Assembly: GCF_018070075.1 (NCBI RefSeq) | Contig: NZ_JAGPXE010000012.1 | Coordinates: forward strand, 202,713-266,712 | Origin: Saccharopolyspora endophytica | GTDB taxonomy: Bacteria; Actinomycetota; Actinomycetes; Mycobacteriales; Pseudonocardiaceae | Direction: 5' to 3' | DNA: 64,000 nucleotides | Shown: one piece after another, positions 8,065-16,049 of the stretch | Numbering within the stretch: position 1 is the stretch's first letter | Layout of the letters: every line of letters starts with the position of its first letter | The notes under the pieces: generated by a model | What the model saw: the letters and a program-made list of their open reading frames with translations, nothing else | What the model was told of the DNA's origin: nothing | The model's database searches: none | Made by a program: the position numbers and the translations under genes

Positions 8065-8102
8065 GAAAGGCCGTCCCTCACCGAAGTGGTGGACGGCCTT
8101 CT
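8065..8102. terminator. bidirectional terminator at the end of ddl
   Basis: GAAAGGCCGTCC pairs with GGACGGCCTTCTC around a 14-nt loop, with A-rich and T-rich flanks. It can serve ddl on the minus strand and the DUF3515 gene on the plus strand. Confidence 0.75.
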
Positions 8103-8112
8103 CACGTCTGGC

Positions 8113-9204
8113 TCAGCGCAGGCCGGTGCCTCGCGCCAGCGCCGTGTCGACCAGCGTGGTCAGCAGCGCTGGGTAGTCGATGCCGCTGTGCGCCCACATC
8201 CGCGGGTACAGCGAGATCGGGGTGAAGCCCGGCATCGTGTTGACCTCGTTGATGATCAGCTTGCCCTCGTCGGACAGGAAGAAGTCGACGCGGGCGAGTC
8301 CCTGGCACTCCAGCGCGGCGAAGGCGCGCACCGCCATGTCGCGCAGCTCGGCGGTGTGCTCGTCGCTGATCTTGGCGGGCAGGTCGAACTCGGTGACGTC
8401 GTCGAGGTACTTCGACTCGTAGTCGTACCAGTCGCTCTCACCGGTGACCCGCAGCTCGGCGGGCTGCGACGCCTCGACGCGGCCGTCGGGGAACTCCAGG
8501 ACGCCGCACTCGATCTCGCGCCCGACCACACCGGTCTCGATGATGACCTTCGGGTCCGTGCGGCGGGCTTCGGCGATCGCGTCGTCCAGGTCGGCCCAGT
8601 CGGTGACCTTGGTGATGCCCAGCGACGAACCGGCGCGCGCGGGCTTGACGAACACCGGCAGGGTCAGCCGGTCGCGCTGCGCCTCGGTCAGCGTCTCCTG
8701 GCCCCGGCGCAGCACCTCGTAGGTGCCGACCTCGATGCCTTCGGCCGCGAGCAGCTTCTTGGTGTACTCCTTGTCCATCGACACCGCGCTGGAGAGCACG
8801 CCCGGACCCACGTAGGGCACGTCGGCCATCTCCAGCAGGCCCTGGATGGTGCCGTCCTCGCCGAAGGCGCCGTGCAGCACCGGGAAGACGGCGTCGACGC
8901 CGGAGAGGACCTCGCCGCCCTTCCCGGGTTCGAGCAGCACGAGCTCCTGGCGGGTCGGGTCGCCCGGCAGGGCAAGCGCGGTGCCGGAGACGACCTGGGG
9001 TTCCTTGCGATCCCGGATCTCCAGCTGCTTCGGGTCGTCGGTGCCGAGCACCCAGGCGCCTTCCTGGGTGATGCCGACCGGCACGATCTCGAAACGGTCC
9101 TGGTCCAGGTGGGCGAGCACGCTACCGCCGGACACGCAGGAGATGCCGTGCTCGGTGCTGCGCCCGCCGAAGACGACGGCCACCCGGGTCTTGCGCGAAG
9201 TCAT
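8113..9204 (-). CDS. ddl: D-alanine--D-alanine ligase
   Basis: This cytoplasmic ATP-grasp enzyme joins two D-alanines for peptidoglycan precursors. The sequence begins TRVAVVFGGRSTEHGISCVS, the Ddl N-terminal signature with the substrate-binding Glu. LHGAFGEDGTIQGLLE, VFVKPARAGSSLGITKV and INEVNTMPGFTPISLYPRMW follow, covering the active-site and Mg-binding regions. I choose the ATG at 9204 (MTSRKTRVA); the frame also opens 12 nt earlier. The length of 363 residues is typical. It converges on DUF3515. Confidence 0.97.
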   Translation of the reverse strand: MTSRKTRVAVVFGGRSTEHGISCVSGGSVLAHLDQDRFEIVPVGITQEGAWVLGTDDPKQLEIRDRKEPQVVSGTALALPGDPTRQELVLLEPGKGGEVLSGVDAVFPVLHGAFGEDGTIQGLLEMADVPYVGPGVLSSAVSMDKEYTKKLLAAEGIEVGTYEVLRRGQETLTEAQRDRLTLPVFVKPARAGSSLGITKVTDWADLDDAIAEARRTDPKVIIETGVVGREIECGVLEFPDGRVEASQPAELRVTGESDWYDYESKYLDDVTEFDLPAKISDEHTAELRDMAVRAFAALECQGLARVDFFLSDEGKLIINEVNTMPGFTPISLYPRMWAHSGIDYPALLTTLVDTALARGTGLR

Positions 9205-9281
9205 GCGCCGGACCATACCTCGGCTGCGCTCCGGTCGTTTTACGAAGCCCTCCCGCTAGCGACACGATGCGGTATCGGGCA

Positions 9282-10700
9282 TCAGCCGTCCGATCTTCGG
9301 CACAACCTGGCCACGACCGGCAGCGCGGATTCGAGCTCGTCGCGGGTGCAGGCGGCGTAGCCGAGCGCCAGTCCGCACCAGCGCTGCGGGCCGTCGTGGT
9401 GGCGTCGCAGACCGTCGAGCACGAGACCTTCCTCGGCGCCTTCGTCGACGACGCGCTGCTCCGCCTCGGCGTCGGGCAGGGGCACCACGACGTGCGCGCC
9501 CGCGCGGTCGCCGAACACCGAGATCCCCTCGGCGGTCAGGGAGTCCACGACGATCGCGCGGCGCTGGGAGAGCTCGCGCCGCAGCCGCCTCAGGTGCCTG
9601 CCGAGATCGCCGTGGCGGGCGAGTTCCACCAGCACCCGCTGTCCCGCCAGGGCCGGCCCCTGACCGATGCGCTCGCGGTGCCGCTGGACGGCGGTGGTGA
9701 TCCTCTCGGCCGCCAGCATCCAGCCTACGCCGAGCGTGGGGGTGAGGATCTTGCTGGTGGTGCCCAGGTGCACCACGACGTCCGGGGCCATCGAGGCCAG
9801 GACCGGCAGCGGGGCGACGTCGTAGCGCAGTTCGCCGTCGTAGTCGTCCTCGACGATGAGCCAGCCCTCGTCCCGGGCGCGCTCGATGAGCGCGATGCGG
9901 CGTTCCGCGGGCAGCCGCCCGCCGATCGGGAACTGGTGCGCGGGCGAGCAGTAGACGGCCGCGACCCCGCTCGGGACGTCTTCGACGACCAGACCGGAGT
10001 GGTCGACGGGCGCGGGCACGACCTCGATGCCCGCGGCCTTGAGCGCACCGACCGCGCGCTGATAGCCGGGTTCCTCGATGGCGACCTTCGCCCCGCGCGG
10101 CAGCACCGCCGCGGCGAGCTCGCCCAGCGCGGTGCTGGTGCCGCCGGTGGCGAGCACGTTCTCAGCGGTCCAGCCGCCGACGACCAGACCGCGGTGCCGC
10201 AGCAGGTGTTCCACGACGGCCTCGCGGTAGCTGAGCAGTCCGGCGCGCTGCGGACGCAGGTCCGGGGCGGTGTCGGCGGCGGCGCGCCAGGCCCGGCGCC
10301 ACGCGGCGCGGTCGAGCCCGTCCGCCCAGGGCACGCCCGCGAACAGCTGCACCATCGGGCGTTCGGAGTGCGGGCGCTGCAGGACCTGCGGCGCCACGGC
10401 GTCGCTGCGCGCGCCCGGCGGGCTGGTGGTGACGTAGGTGCCCGAGCCGCGCCGCCCGACGATCCAGCCCTCGGCGTGCAGCTGCTCGTAGGCGGCGGCG
10501 GTCACGGTGCGGCTGACGGCCAGGTGCCGGGCCAGCGCGCGCGTCGAGGGCAACCGGTCGCCGCCGCGCAGCTGGCCGATGGTCGCCGCGTGCCGCAACG
10601 CGTCGGCCAGTTGCACCGCGAGCGGCAGATCGCCGTCCCGGTGCAGGTCGATGGCCAGTTCCAGCAGCGGTGAGCTGGCCGCGGGCACGTCATGTGGCAT
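9282..10700 (-). CDS. MocR/PdxR-type regulator (GntR domain fused to aminotransferase fold)
   Basis: The N-terminal 75 residues form a GntR winged helix (GGDRLPSTRALARHLAVSRT, then AAAYEQLHAEGWI). The remaining roughly 390 residues are a fold-type I aminotransferase domain with VEDDYDGELRYD and the PLP-lysine segment GTTSKILTPTLGVGW. MocR proteins use PLP as effector; PdxR members control pyridoxal phosphate synthesis. It is divergent from a pyridoxamine-phosphate-oxidase-like gene 60 bp away, which is the likely target. The ATG at 10700 is preferred to 10724 because AGGGAGAA precedes it. Confidence 0.9.
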   Translation of the reverse strand: MPHDVPAASSPLLELAIDLHRDGDLPLAVQLADALRHAATIGQLRGGDRLPSTRALARHLAVSRTVTAAAYEQLHAEGWIVGRRGSGTYVTTSPPGARSDAVAPQVLQRPHSERPMVQLFAGVPWADGLDRAAWRRAWRAAADTAPDLRPQRAGLLSYREAVVEHLLRHRGLVVGGWTAENVLATGGTSTALGELAAAVLPRGAKVAIEEPGYQRAVGALKAAGIEVVPAPVDHSGLVVEDVPSGVAAVYCSPAHQFPIGGRLPAERRIALIERARDEGWLIVEDDYDGELRYDVAPLPVLASMAPDVVVHLGTTSKILTPTLGVGWMLAAERITTAVQRHRERIGQGPALAGQRVLVELARHGDLGRHLRRLRRELSQRRAIVVDSLTAEGISVFGDRAGAHVVVPLPDAEAEQRVVDEGAEEGLVLDGLRRHHDGPQRWCGLALGYAACTRDELESALPVVARLCRRSDG

Positions 10701-10759
10701 TTCGGAATTCTCCCTGATTGGCACTTCGATGATGCCACTTCTCAGGTGAGGCTGGTGAC
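10701..10759. promoter_or_regulatory. shared MocR / flavin protein control region
   Basis: The 59-bp divergent spacer contains TTGGCACTTCGATGATGCCA, an imperfect inverted repeat (TTGGCA and TGCCA), followed by a second ACTT. Binding by the divergent MocR protein is inferred from position and symmetry. Confidence 0.4.
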
Positions 10760-11404
10760 GTGACTTCGCAGCTCTCCCCCACCGAACGATCCACCATCCG
10801 CCGAGGCTCCAAGCGGGCGCGCACCGACCGCGGCGAACTCCACGCCACCCTCGACTCCGGACTGGTCTGCCACCTGGCGGTGGTCGTCGACGGTGCGCCG
10901 CGCGTGCTGCCCACCGGATACGGGCGTCGCGGCGACACTCTCTACCTGCACGGATCGACCGGGGCGCGCAGCCTCCGGGACGCCGGTGAGGTGTGCGTGT
11001 CGGTGACCCACGTGGACGGCGTCGTCTACTCGCGGTCGATGATGCACCACTCGATCAACTACCGGTCGGCGGTGATCCACGGACGCATCCGGCACGTCGA
11101 GGACCCCGACGAGCGGTGGGAAGGGCTGCGGGTGATCACCGAGCAGCTCGCGCCGGGATCGTGGGACTACGCGCGCCGGCCCACCAAGAAGGAGCTCGCC
11201 GCCACCGCCGTCCTGGCGCTGGACCTCACCGAGGCCGCGGTGAAGATCCGCACCGGCGACCCGGGCGACGACGCCGAGGACGTCGAGGCGAACGAGGCGT
11301 GGGCTGGCGTGCTCCCGCTGCACCGGAGCTGGGGCGCACCGGTGCCTTCAGCGGACCTGATCGCGGAACTGCCCGTGCCCGAACACGTTCTGCGGCGGTC
11401 CTGA
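10760..11404 (+). CDS. pyridoxamine 5'-phosphate oxidase-like flavin protein
   Basis: The 214-residue protein has the split-barrel FMN-binding pattern of the Pyridox_ox_2 family. Visible segments are ERSTIRRGSKRARTD, LVCHLAVVVDGAPRVLPTGY, LYLHGSTGARSLR and MHHSINYRSAVIHGR. Members bind FMN or related flavins and may act as oxidases or reductases; vitamin B6 oxidation is not established for this branch. Divergence from a MocR regulator supports a role linked to pyridoxal phosphate or its salvage. The GTG at 10760 follows AGGTGAGG. Confidence 0.85.
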   Translation: MTSQLSPTERSTIRRGSKRARTDRGELHATLDSGLVCHLAVVVDGAPRVLPTGYGRRGDTLYLHGSTGARSLRDAGEVCVSVTHVDGVVYSRSMMHHSINYRSAVIHGRIRHVEDPDERWEGLRVITEQLAPGSWDYARRPTKKELAATAVLALDLTEAAVKIRTGDPGDDAEDVEANEAWAGVLPLHRSWGAPVPSADLIAELPVPEHVLRRS

Positions 11405-11409
11405 GCGGA

Positions 11410-11847
11410 TCAGCCGCGGATCGTGCGGTTCGCCCGCTGCGGGCGGTAGACGTGGATGGTCACCGCCGGATCGACGCCGAGGTTGCTGACCTGGTGGGCG
11501 TAGTTCGGGCCGAAGACCCGGGACTGGCCGGTGGTCAGCGAGTGCAGCACCTCGGAGTTGCCGGGACGGGCGACCCGTTCGGTCAGATTCCCCTGCACGA
11601 CGGTGAAAGCGCCGGTGGCGCCGCCGTGGTCGTGCAGGTCGGTGTGCTGGCCGGGCAGCCAGCTCAGCAGCCACGCCTCGTAGGCGTCGGTGCGGGCGAG
11701 CAGCCCGGCCCAGCGCTCCTCGGCGTCGTAGCGCAGCAGGTGCGCCCAGGATTCGCGGTTGGCGGCGAACTCGCGGGCGATGCGGGCCGGGTGCGCGATG
11801 CTCAGGTCAGCGGGCGCGGCAAGGGTGTTGGGCGGAACGGCGAACAC
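11410..11847 (-). CDS. cysteine dioxygenase
   Basis: This cupin enzyme oxidises L-cysteine to cysteine sulfinate with non-heme iron. The 145-residue protein shows TDLHDHGGATGAFTVVQGNL, giving iron ligands His72 and His74, and NYAHQVSNLG with the third ligand His118. Length is slightly below many bacterial members, but all motifs are present. The GTG at 11847 is preceded by GAAGGA. A peptide ending in cysteines is encoded 88 bp upstream, suggesting cysteine-dependent control. A cystathionine gamma-lyase-like gene lies further upstream on the same strand. Confidence 0.9.
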   Translation of the reverse strand: MFAVPPNTLAAPADLSIAHPARIAREFAANRESWAHLLRYDAEERWAGLLARTDAYEAWLLSWLPGQHTDLHDHGGATGAFTVVQGNLTERVARPGNSEVLHSLTTGQSRVFGPNYAHQVSNLGVDPAVTIHVYRPQRANRTIRG

Positions 11848-11934
11848 GGTGAAGTCCTTCGGAGATCGTGAGCGAACCCCGGGGCGCAGGCGCGCGAGGA
11901 CGCCGCGATCAACCCGGGAAGCGGATGAGATCGA

Positions 11935-12021
11935 TCAACACGAAGAACACGAACAGAGCGCGCTGGCGACGCGGTGCAGGTCGATGTGACCCCGTCGACC
12001 GATGAACGCGCGCTTCAACAC
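11935..12021 (-). CDS. Cys-rich leader peptide upstream of cysteine dioxygenase
   Basis: A 28-codon frame starting GTG-TTG at 12021/12018 encodes a peptide containing RRGHIDLHRVASALC and ending CSCSSC before TGA at 11935. The HxDLxRVASALC core is the signature of small actinobacterial leader peptides found upstream of sulfur and cysteine genes. Poly-cysteine leader peptides are known in mycobacteria to mediate cysteine-responsive attenuation. Ribosome stalling at the Cys codons when Cys-tRNA is low would be the expected mechanism. Which hairpin is switched is not clear to me; the 88-nt spacer holds only weak pairings. Start choice is uncertain. Confidence 0.75.
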   Translation of the reverse strand: MLKRAFIGRRGHIDLHRVASALCSCSSC

Positions 12022-12121
12022 GCCACGCACTCAACCAGTCCCCCACCCCGCCGTCAACCACCTCCCGCTCCCACCCCCACGACCCGCGACCCACTTCACA
12101 CCCGTTGGAGTGAGGCGACCC

Positions 12122-12269
12122 GATTACGGCCGTATTCCGGAACCCGATTGCGGCGGTAATCCGGGTCCCCACCCCGATTACGGCGGTAATCCGGGTCCCG
12201 ATCACAGCGGTGTCCGGTCCGGGAACCCGGAATACCGCCGTAATCAGGACCCGGAATACCGGAGTAATC
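12122..12269. repeat. array of six GATTAC-type hairpins
   Basis: Units close to GATTACGGCGGTAATC begin at 12122, 12146, 12176 and 12200, the last degenerate. Two reverse-oriented units, GAATACCGCCGTAATC and GAATACCGGAGTAATC, begin at 12230 and 12254. Each folds as GATTAC/GTAATC with a 4-nt loop, and most forward units are followed by CGGGTCCC. Together with the Cys leader peptide, the array accounts for the 508-bp gap between the gamma-lyase and dioxygenase genes; nothing else is seen there. The unit design matches the array at 7858. Confidence 0.85.
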
Positions 12270-12355
12270 CGTCCCTCCCGCGACCGGGGTGAGGTGCCGG
12301 TGGGACGGGAGTTGTCGGGACGGTGGGGTGGGGCGGGAAGTGGGACGGGAGTCGG

Positions 12356-13471
12356 TCAGGAGAGGGCTTGGAGGACGTCGTGGACCAGGTCGTCGGGGTT
12401 CTCGCAGCCTGCTGAGAAGCGGAGGAAGCCCTCCGGGACCGGGTCGCCCCACTGGGCGCGGCGGTCGGCCGTGCTGTGCAGGCCGCCGAAGCTGGTGGCC
12501 GCGACGACCAACCGGCTCTTCGCGATGAAGGACTGGACCGCGTCGGCGTCGGCGAGCTCGAAGCGGAACACCCCGCCGAAGCGGCGCATCTGCCGGCTCG
12601 CCAGCTCGTGCGCCGGGTCCTGCGACCAGCCCGGCCAGCGCAGACCGGTCACCGCCGGGTGGTCGGCGAGGGCGTCGACGAGCGCGGCGGCGTTCTCGGC
12701 CTGCCGGGACAGCCGCAGGTCGAGAGTTCCCATGCTGCGGTGCGCCAGCCACGTCTCGAACGGCCCGGGGATCGCACCGGACAGCGAACGCGCGCGCACC
12801 AGGCGGTTCAAGAGCTCCTCGTCGCGGACCGACACGTGCCCCAGCAGGATGTCGCTGTGCCCGGACAGGGCCTTGGTGTCGCTGGCGATGACGATGTCCG
12901 CGCCCAGATCCAGGGGACGCTGGCCCAGCGGGGTCGCGGTCGTGTTGTCGACCGCCAGCAGCGCGCCGGCCGCGTGGGCGCGCTCGGCCAGCTCGGCGAT
13001 GTCGCAGACGTCCCCGCCCGGGTTCGACGGCGTTTCCAGCAGCACCAGCCGAGCGCCCTCGAAGACGTCGTCGGTCCACGGGCCGGGCGTGGGGATCTCG
13101 CGCACGTCCAGGCCCAGCTCGGTCAGCTCGTCGCTGACGAGCTGCCGCGACGCGTAGTAGCCGTCCGAGGGCAGCACCAGCTTGTCGCCGGCCCGCAGCA
13201 CCGAACGCAGCACGGTGCTGATCGCGGCCATGCCCGAGGGCAGCAGCACGCAGTGCCCGCCGTCGAGCTCGCCGATCGCCGATTCCAGCCCGCGCCAGGT
13301 GGGATTGCCCGCGCGGCCGTAGAAATCACCGCTGGGACCGGTCTCCCCGAGGTGGTACGGCGCGGCGAACACCGGTCCGGGCAGCAGCGGCGCTCCCGCC
13401 TCCGGTTCCGGGTGCCCGCCGTGCACCACGCGCGTTCCGTCGCCGAAATCCCCAAGATCCACTGTGGTCAC
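12356..13471 (-). CDS. cystathionine gamma-lyase-like PLP enzyme
   Basis: The 371-residue protein belongs to the Cys/Met metabolism PLP family. It has GRAGNPTWRGLESAIGELDG, PSGMAAISTVL, LLETPSNPGGDVCDI and VASDTKALSGHSD-like ASDTKALSGHSDILLGHV, whose lysine binds PLP. These enzymes cleave or form cystathionine; the gamma-lyase reaction would release cysteine. The neighbouring cysteine dioxygenase and Cys leader peptide support a cysteine-producing or cysteine-handling role. Exact substrate specificity cannot be read. The GTG at 13471 is chosen as the start because it opens the conserved frame. Confidence 0.88.
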   Translation of the reverse strand: MTTVDLGDFGDGTRVVHGGHPEPEAGAPLLPGPVFAAPYHLGETGPSGDFYGRAGNPTWRGLESAIGELDGGHCVLLPSGMAAISTVLRSVLRAGDKLVLPSDGYYASRQLVSDELTELGLDVREIPTPGPWTDDVFEGARLVLLETPSNPGGDVCDIAELAERAHAAGALLAVDNTTATPLGQRPLDLGADIVIASDTKALSGHSDILLGHVSVRDEELLNRLVRARSLSGAIPGPFETWLAHRSMGTLDLRLSRQAENAAALVDALADHPAVTGLRWPGWSQDPAHELASRQMRRFGGVFRFELADADAVQSFIAKSRLVVAATSFGGLHSTADRRAQWGDPVPEGFLRFSAGCENPDDLVHDVLQALS

Positions 13472-13508
13472 TCCCGCACTCGCGATCGACGCGAGCGCGC
13501 GGACCGGA

Positions 13509-14516
13509 TCACTCCGCCTTGCGCTCGCGTCCCAACAACTCCGCAGCGGCAGGCCCCGGCTCCAGCCCTTCGTGGCACACCCGGTGCACCACGTCGGTGA
13601 TGGGCATCTCCACGCCGTGCCGGGCTGCCAGCTGACGGATCGACGAGCAGGATTTCACGCCCTCCGACACCTGGCCGTGGGCAGCCTCCTGCGCTTGGAC
13701 CACCGTCTCTCCCCTGCCCAACCGCTCGCCGAAGGTCCGGTTGCGCGACAGCGGGGACGCGCAGGTCGCCACCAGGTCGCCCAGACCGGCCAGCCCGGCG
13801 AAGGTCATCGGGTCCGCGCCCAGCGCGACGCCGAGCCGCGTCGTCTCGGCCAGACCGCGCGTGATCAGCGACGACATCGTGTTGTGCCCGAAACCGAGCC
13901 CGGCCGCGATGCCGCAGGCCAGCGCGATGACGTTCTTGCAGGCCCCGGAGATCTCGATGCCCACCAGGTCGGTGTTGGTGTAGGGGCGGAAGTACCGCGT
14001 GAAGCACGCCTTCTGCAACGCCACCGCCCGCTCCTCGTCGGAGCAGGCCACCACCGTCGCGGTGGGCTGACCGGCGGCGATCTCCTTGGCCAGGTTCGGC
14101 CCGGACACCACCGCGACCCGTTCCATCGGCACGTCGGCGACCTCGCCGATGACCTGGCTCATCCGCTTGAGCGTGCTCAGCTCGACGCCCTTGGCCAGGC
14201 TCACCAGCGTCACGTCCTGGGGCAGCAGCGGCTGCCACCCGGCGAGGTTCTCGCGCAGCGTCTGGCTGGGCACGGCCAGCACCACGAATTCCGCGGCGTG
14301 CACCGCCTCGGCGGCGTCGTCGGTGGCGCGCAACCGCTCCGGCAGGGTGATGCCGGGCAGGTAGGAGTCGTTGCAGCGGGTCTCGTTGATCTCCGCCGCC
14401 ACCTGCGGACGCCGGGCCCACAGGCAGACGTCGTTGCCCGCGTCGGCGAGGACCTTCGCGAACGTGGTCCCCCAGGATCCGGCGCCCAGCACCGCGATCC
14501 GCTCAGGCTGCGCCAT
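13509..14516 (-). CDS. gpsA: glycerol-3-phosphate dehydrogenase [NAD(P)+]
   Basis: GpsA reduces dihydroxyacetone phosphate to sn-glycerol 3-phosphate for phospholipid synthesis. The N-terminus IAVLGAGSWGTTFAKVLADA is the Rossmann GxGxxG site. VSGPNLAKEIAAGQPTA, ISGACKNVIALACGIAAGL and TFAGLAGLGDLVATCASPLS carry the substrate-binding and catalytic residues. At 335 residues it is full length. Its start overlaps the end of plsC by 14 nt, so both steps of phosphatidic acid synthesis are encoded in one operon. Confidence 0.97.
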   Translation of the reverse strand: MAQPERIAVLGAGSWGTTFAKVLADAGNDVCLWARRPQVAAEINETRCNDSYLPGITLPERLRATDDAAEAVHAAEFVVLAVPSQTLRENLAGWQPLLPQDVTLVSLAKGVELSTLKRMSQVIGEVADVPMERVAVVSGPNLAKEIAAGQPTATVVACSDEERAVALQKACFTRYFRPYTNTDLVGIEISGACKNVIALACGIAAGLGFGHNTMSSLITRGLAETTRLGVALGADPMTFAGLAGLGDLVATCASPLSRNRTFGERLGRGETVVQAQEAAHGQVSEGVKSCSSIRQLAARHGVEMPITDVVHRVCHEGLEPGPAAAELLGRERKAE

Positions 14517-15279
14517 CGGTGCCCTTCTTCTTGCGAGCCGGGGCGTAGAACTCGGCGGGCGGCTGCTCTTCGCGGATCTCGCCGAGAAGCTCCCGAACCC
14601 GGCTCATCGCCAGGTTCGTGACCTCGCGGATCGTCTCCACATCGGGGTTCTCGCTGCGGTAGGCCGACAGGTCCAGCGGCTCACCGATGACGTAGTTCAC
14701 GGTCTTGCGCGGGAAGGGCCGGAACTTCTTGTTGTAGTGGTCGTAGATCTCGCGGGTGCCGAAGCGGGCGGCCGGGATGACGGGGATGTCGTTGGCCAGC
14801 GCCAGCCGGGCCACACCCACCTTCGGCATCATCGGCCAGCCGTCGGGGTCCTTGGTGATCGTGCCGTCCGGGTAGATCACCAGGACCTTGCCGTTCTCCA
14901 GGCCCGCGTGCGCGTCGCGCAGGCTCCTCTGCGCGTCCGCGGTGCCCCGGTAGACCGGGATCTGCTCGACGCCCACCAGCACGTTCCTGAGCACCGGCAC
15001 GTTCCACAGGCTGTTCTTGGCCATGAAGCGCGGCACCCGGGCCGCGCGGTGGACGGTGACCGCGTCGAAGATCGGGTCGAGGTGGGAAACGTGGTTGAGC
15101 ACGAGCAGCGCACCACCCTCAGCCGGGATGTTGTGCGCCCCGCGCACGCGGACGCGCGCAAGCAAGTGCGTCAGCGGGTAGAACACCCAGCGGGCCAGGC
15201 CCAGCCAGAAGATGCCCATCCCGTGTGCCTTCTCGCTGGTCGTCCTCCGCCGGCGTCGGAGGTTTCTCGATTCCGCCAC
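14503..15279 (-). CDS. plsC: 1-acylglycerol-3-phosphate O-acyltransferase
   Basis: The 258-residue protein transfers an acyl chain to lysophosphatidic acid at the membrane. It carries NHVSHLDPIF, the NHxxxxD catalytic box, then GVEQIPVYRGT, KVLVIYPDGTIT and VARLALANDIPVIPAARFG, the remaining acyltransferase blocks. A hydrophobic segment follows an arginine-rich N-terminus. The frame is open much further upstream, but the GTG at 15279 has GGAGGAG six bases before it and fits the family length. It is co-transcribed with gpsA. Confidence 0.9.
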   Translation of the reverse strand: MAESRNLRRRRRTTSEKAHGMGIFWLGLARWVFYPLTHLLARVRVRGAHNIPAEGGALLVLNHVSHLDPIFDAVTVHRAARVPRFMAKNSLWNVPVLRNVLVGVEQIPVYRGTADAQRSLRDAHAGLENGKVLVIYPDGTITKDPDGWPMMPKVGVARLALANDIPVIPAARFGTREIYDHYNKKFRPFPRKTVNYVIGEPLDLSAYRSENPDVETIREVTNLAMSRVRELLGEIREEQPPAEFYAPARKKKGTDGAA

Positions 15280-15393
15280 GGCTTTCTCCTCCAGATCTCG
15301 AGCGCCAGTCAAATTACCCGGCCCCGGCCACAGCCTCGTCAACCAGGCGGCACTTGGGAAGCCCTCCACCGCATCGGCGGACGTTGACGCAAG

Positions 15394-16047
15394 ATGGTTC
15401 CCGTGACCACCGAGAACACGCCCGACATCGACGGGGTGCACCTGCTGGTACCGCTCAAGCCGCTGACTCGCGCCAAATCCCGGCTGCTGGCAGGCCGCGG
15501 ATCGGCCGGGCACTTCGAGCTGGTCACGGCGATGGCGATGGACACCGTCGCCGCAGCACGTCGCGCCCGCGGCGTCGCGTGCGTGGTGGTGGTCTCCTCC
15601 GATCCCGCGCTGACCGCGGCGTTCACCGGTCTCGGCGTCGAGGTGCTGCCCGACGACCCGGCCGACGGGCTCAACGCCGCGCTGCGCCACGGCGACGAGG
15701 TGCTGCGCGCCCGGGGCACGTTCCGCGTCGGCGCGCTGCAGGCGGACCTGCCCGCGCTGCGCTCCGGCGAACTCGGCTGGGCCCTGCGCGCCGCGGGAAC
15801 CGACCGCTCGTACTGCCCGGACCTCTCGGGAGACGGCACGACCCTCCTGCTGGCCGAACCCGACCGGCCGCTGGACCCCCGCTTCGGCCCGGGCTCCGCC
15901 GAGGCCCACGGCGAGTCGGGCGCCAAAACCCTCGCCGGACCGTGGGAGTCGCTGCGCCGCGACGTCGACACCGAAGCCGACCTGGCCTCGGCGAAAGCCG
16001 TCGGACTCGGCCCCCGCACCAGCGCTCGGCTCGGCCTGGGCGAGTGA
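15394..16047 (+). CDS. cofC: phospholactate/phosphoenolpyruvate guanylyltransferase (F420 biosynthesis)
   Basis: CofC (FbiD in mycobacteria) couples GTP to phosphoenolpyruvate or 2-phospholactate, an early step in coenzyme F420 synthesis. The 217-residue protein begins with VHLLVPLKPLTRAKSRL, the nucleotide-binding start, followed by VVVVSSDPAL, PDDPADGLNAALRHG, VGALQADLPAL and LSGDGTTLLLAEP. The position between gpsA/plsC and ppk is the conserved actinobacterial one. The start may be the ATG at 15394 or the GTG at 15403; neither has a clear ribosome binding site. F420 use by this organism follows by inference. Confidence 0.92.
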   Translation: MVPVTTENTPDIDGVHLLVPLKPLTRAKSRLLAGRGSAGHFELVTAMAMDTVAAARRARGVACVVVVSSDPALTAAFTGLGVEVLPDDPADGLNAALRHGDEVLRARGTFRVGALQADLPALRSGELGWALRAAGTDRSYCPDLSGDGTTLLLAEPDRPLDPRFGPGSAEAHGESGAKTLAGPWESLRRDVDTEADLASAKAVGLGPRTSARLGLGE

Positions 16048-16049
16048 GC

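Noticed and set aside
12122..12269. Possible CRISPR array
   Set aside because: Some units are inverted and the spacers are short and alike, which fits REP-like hairpins, not CRISPR.
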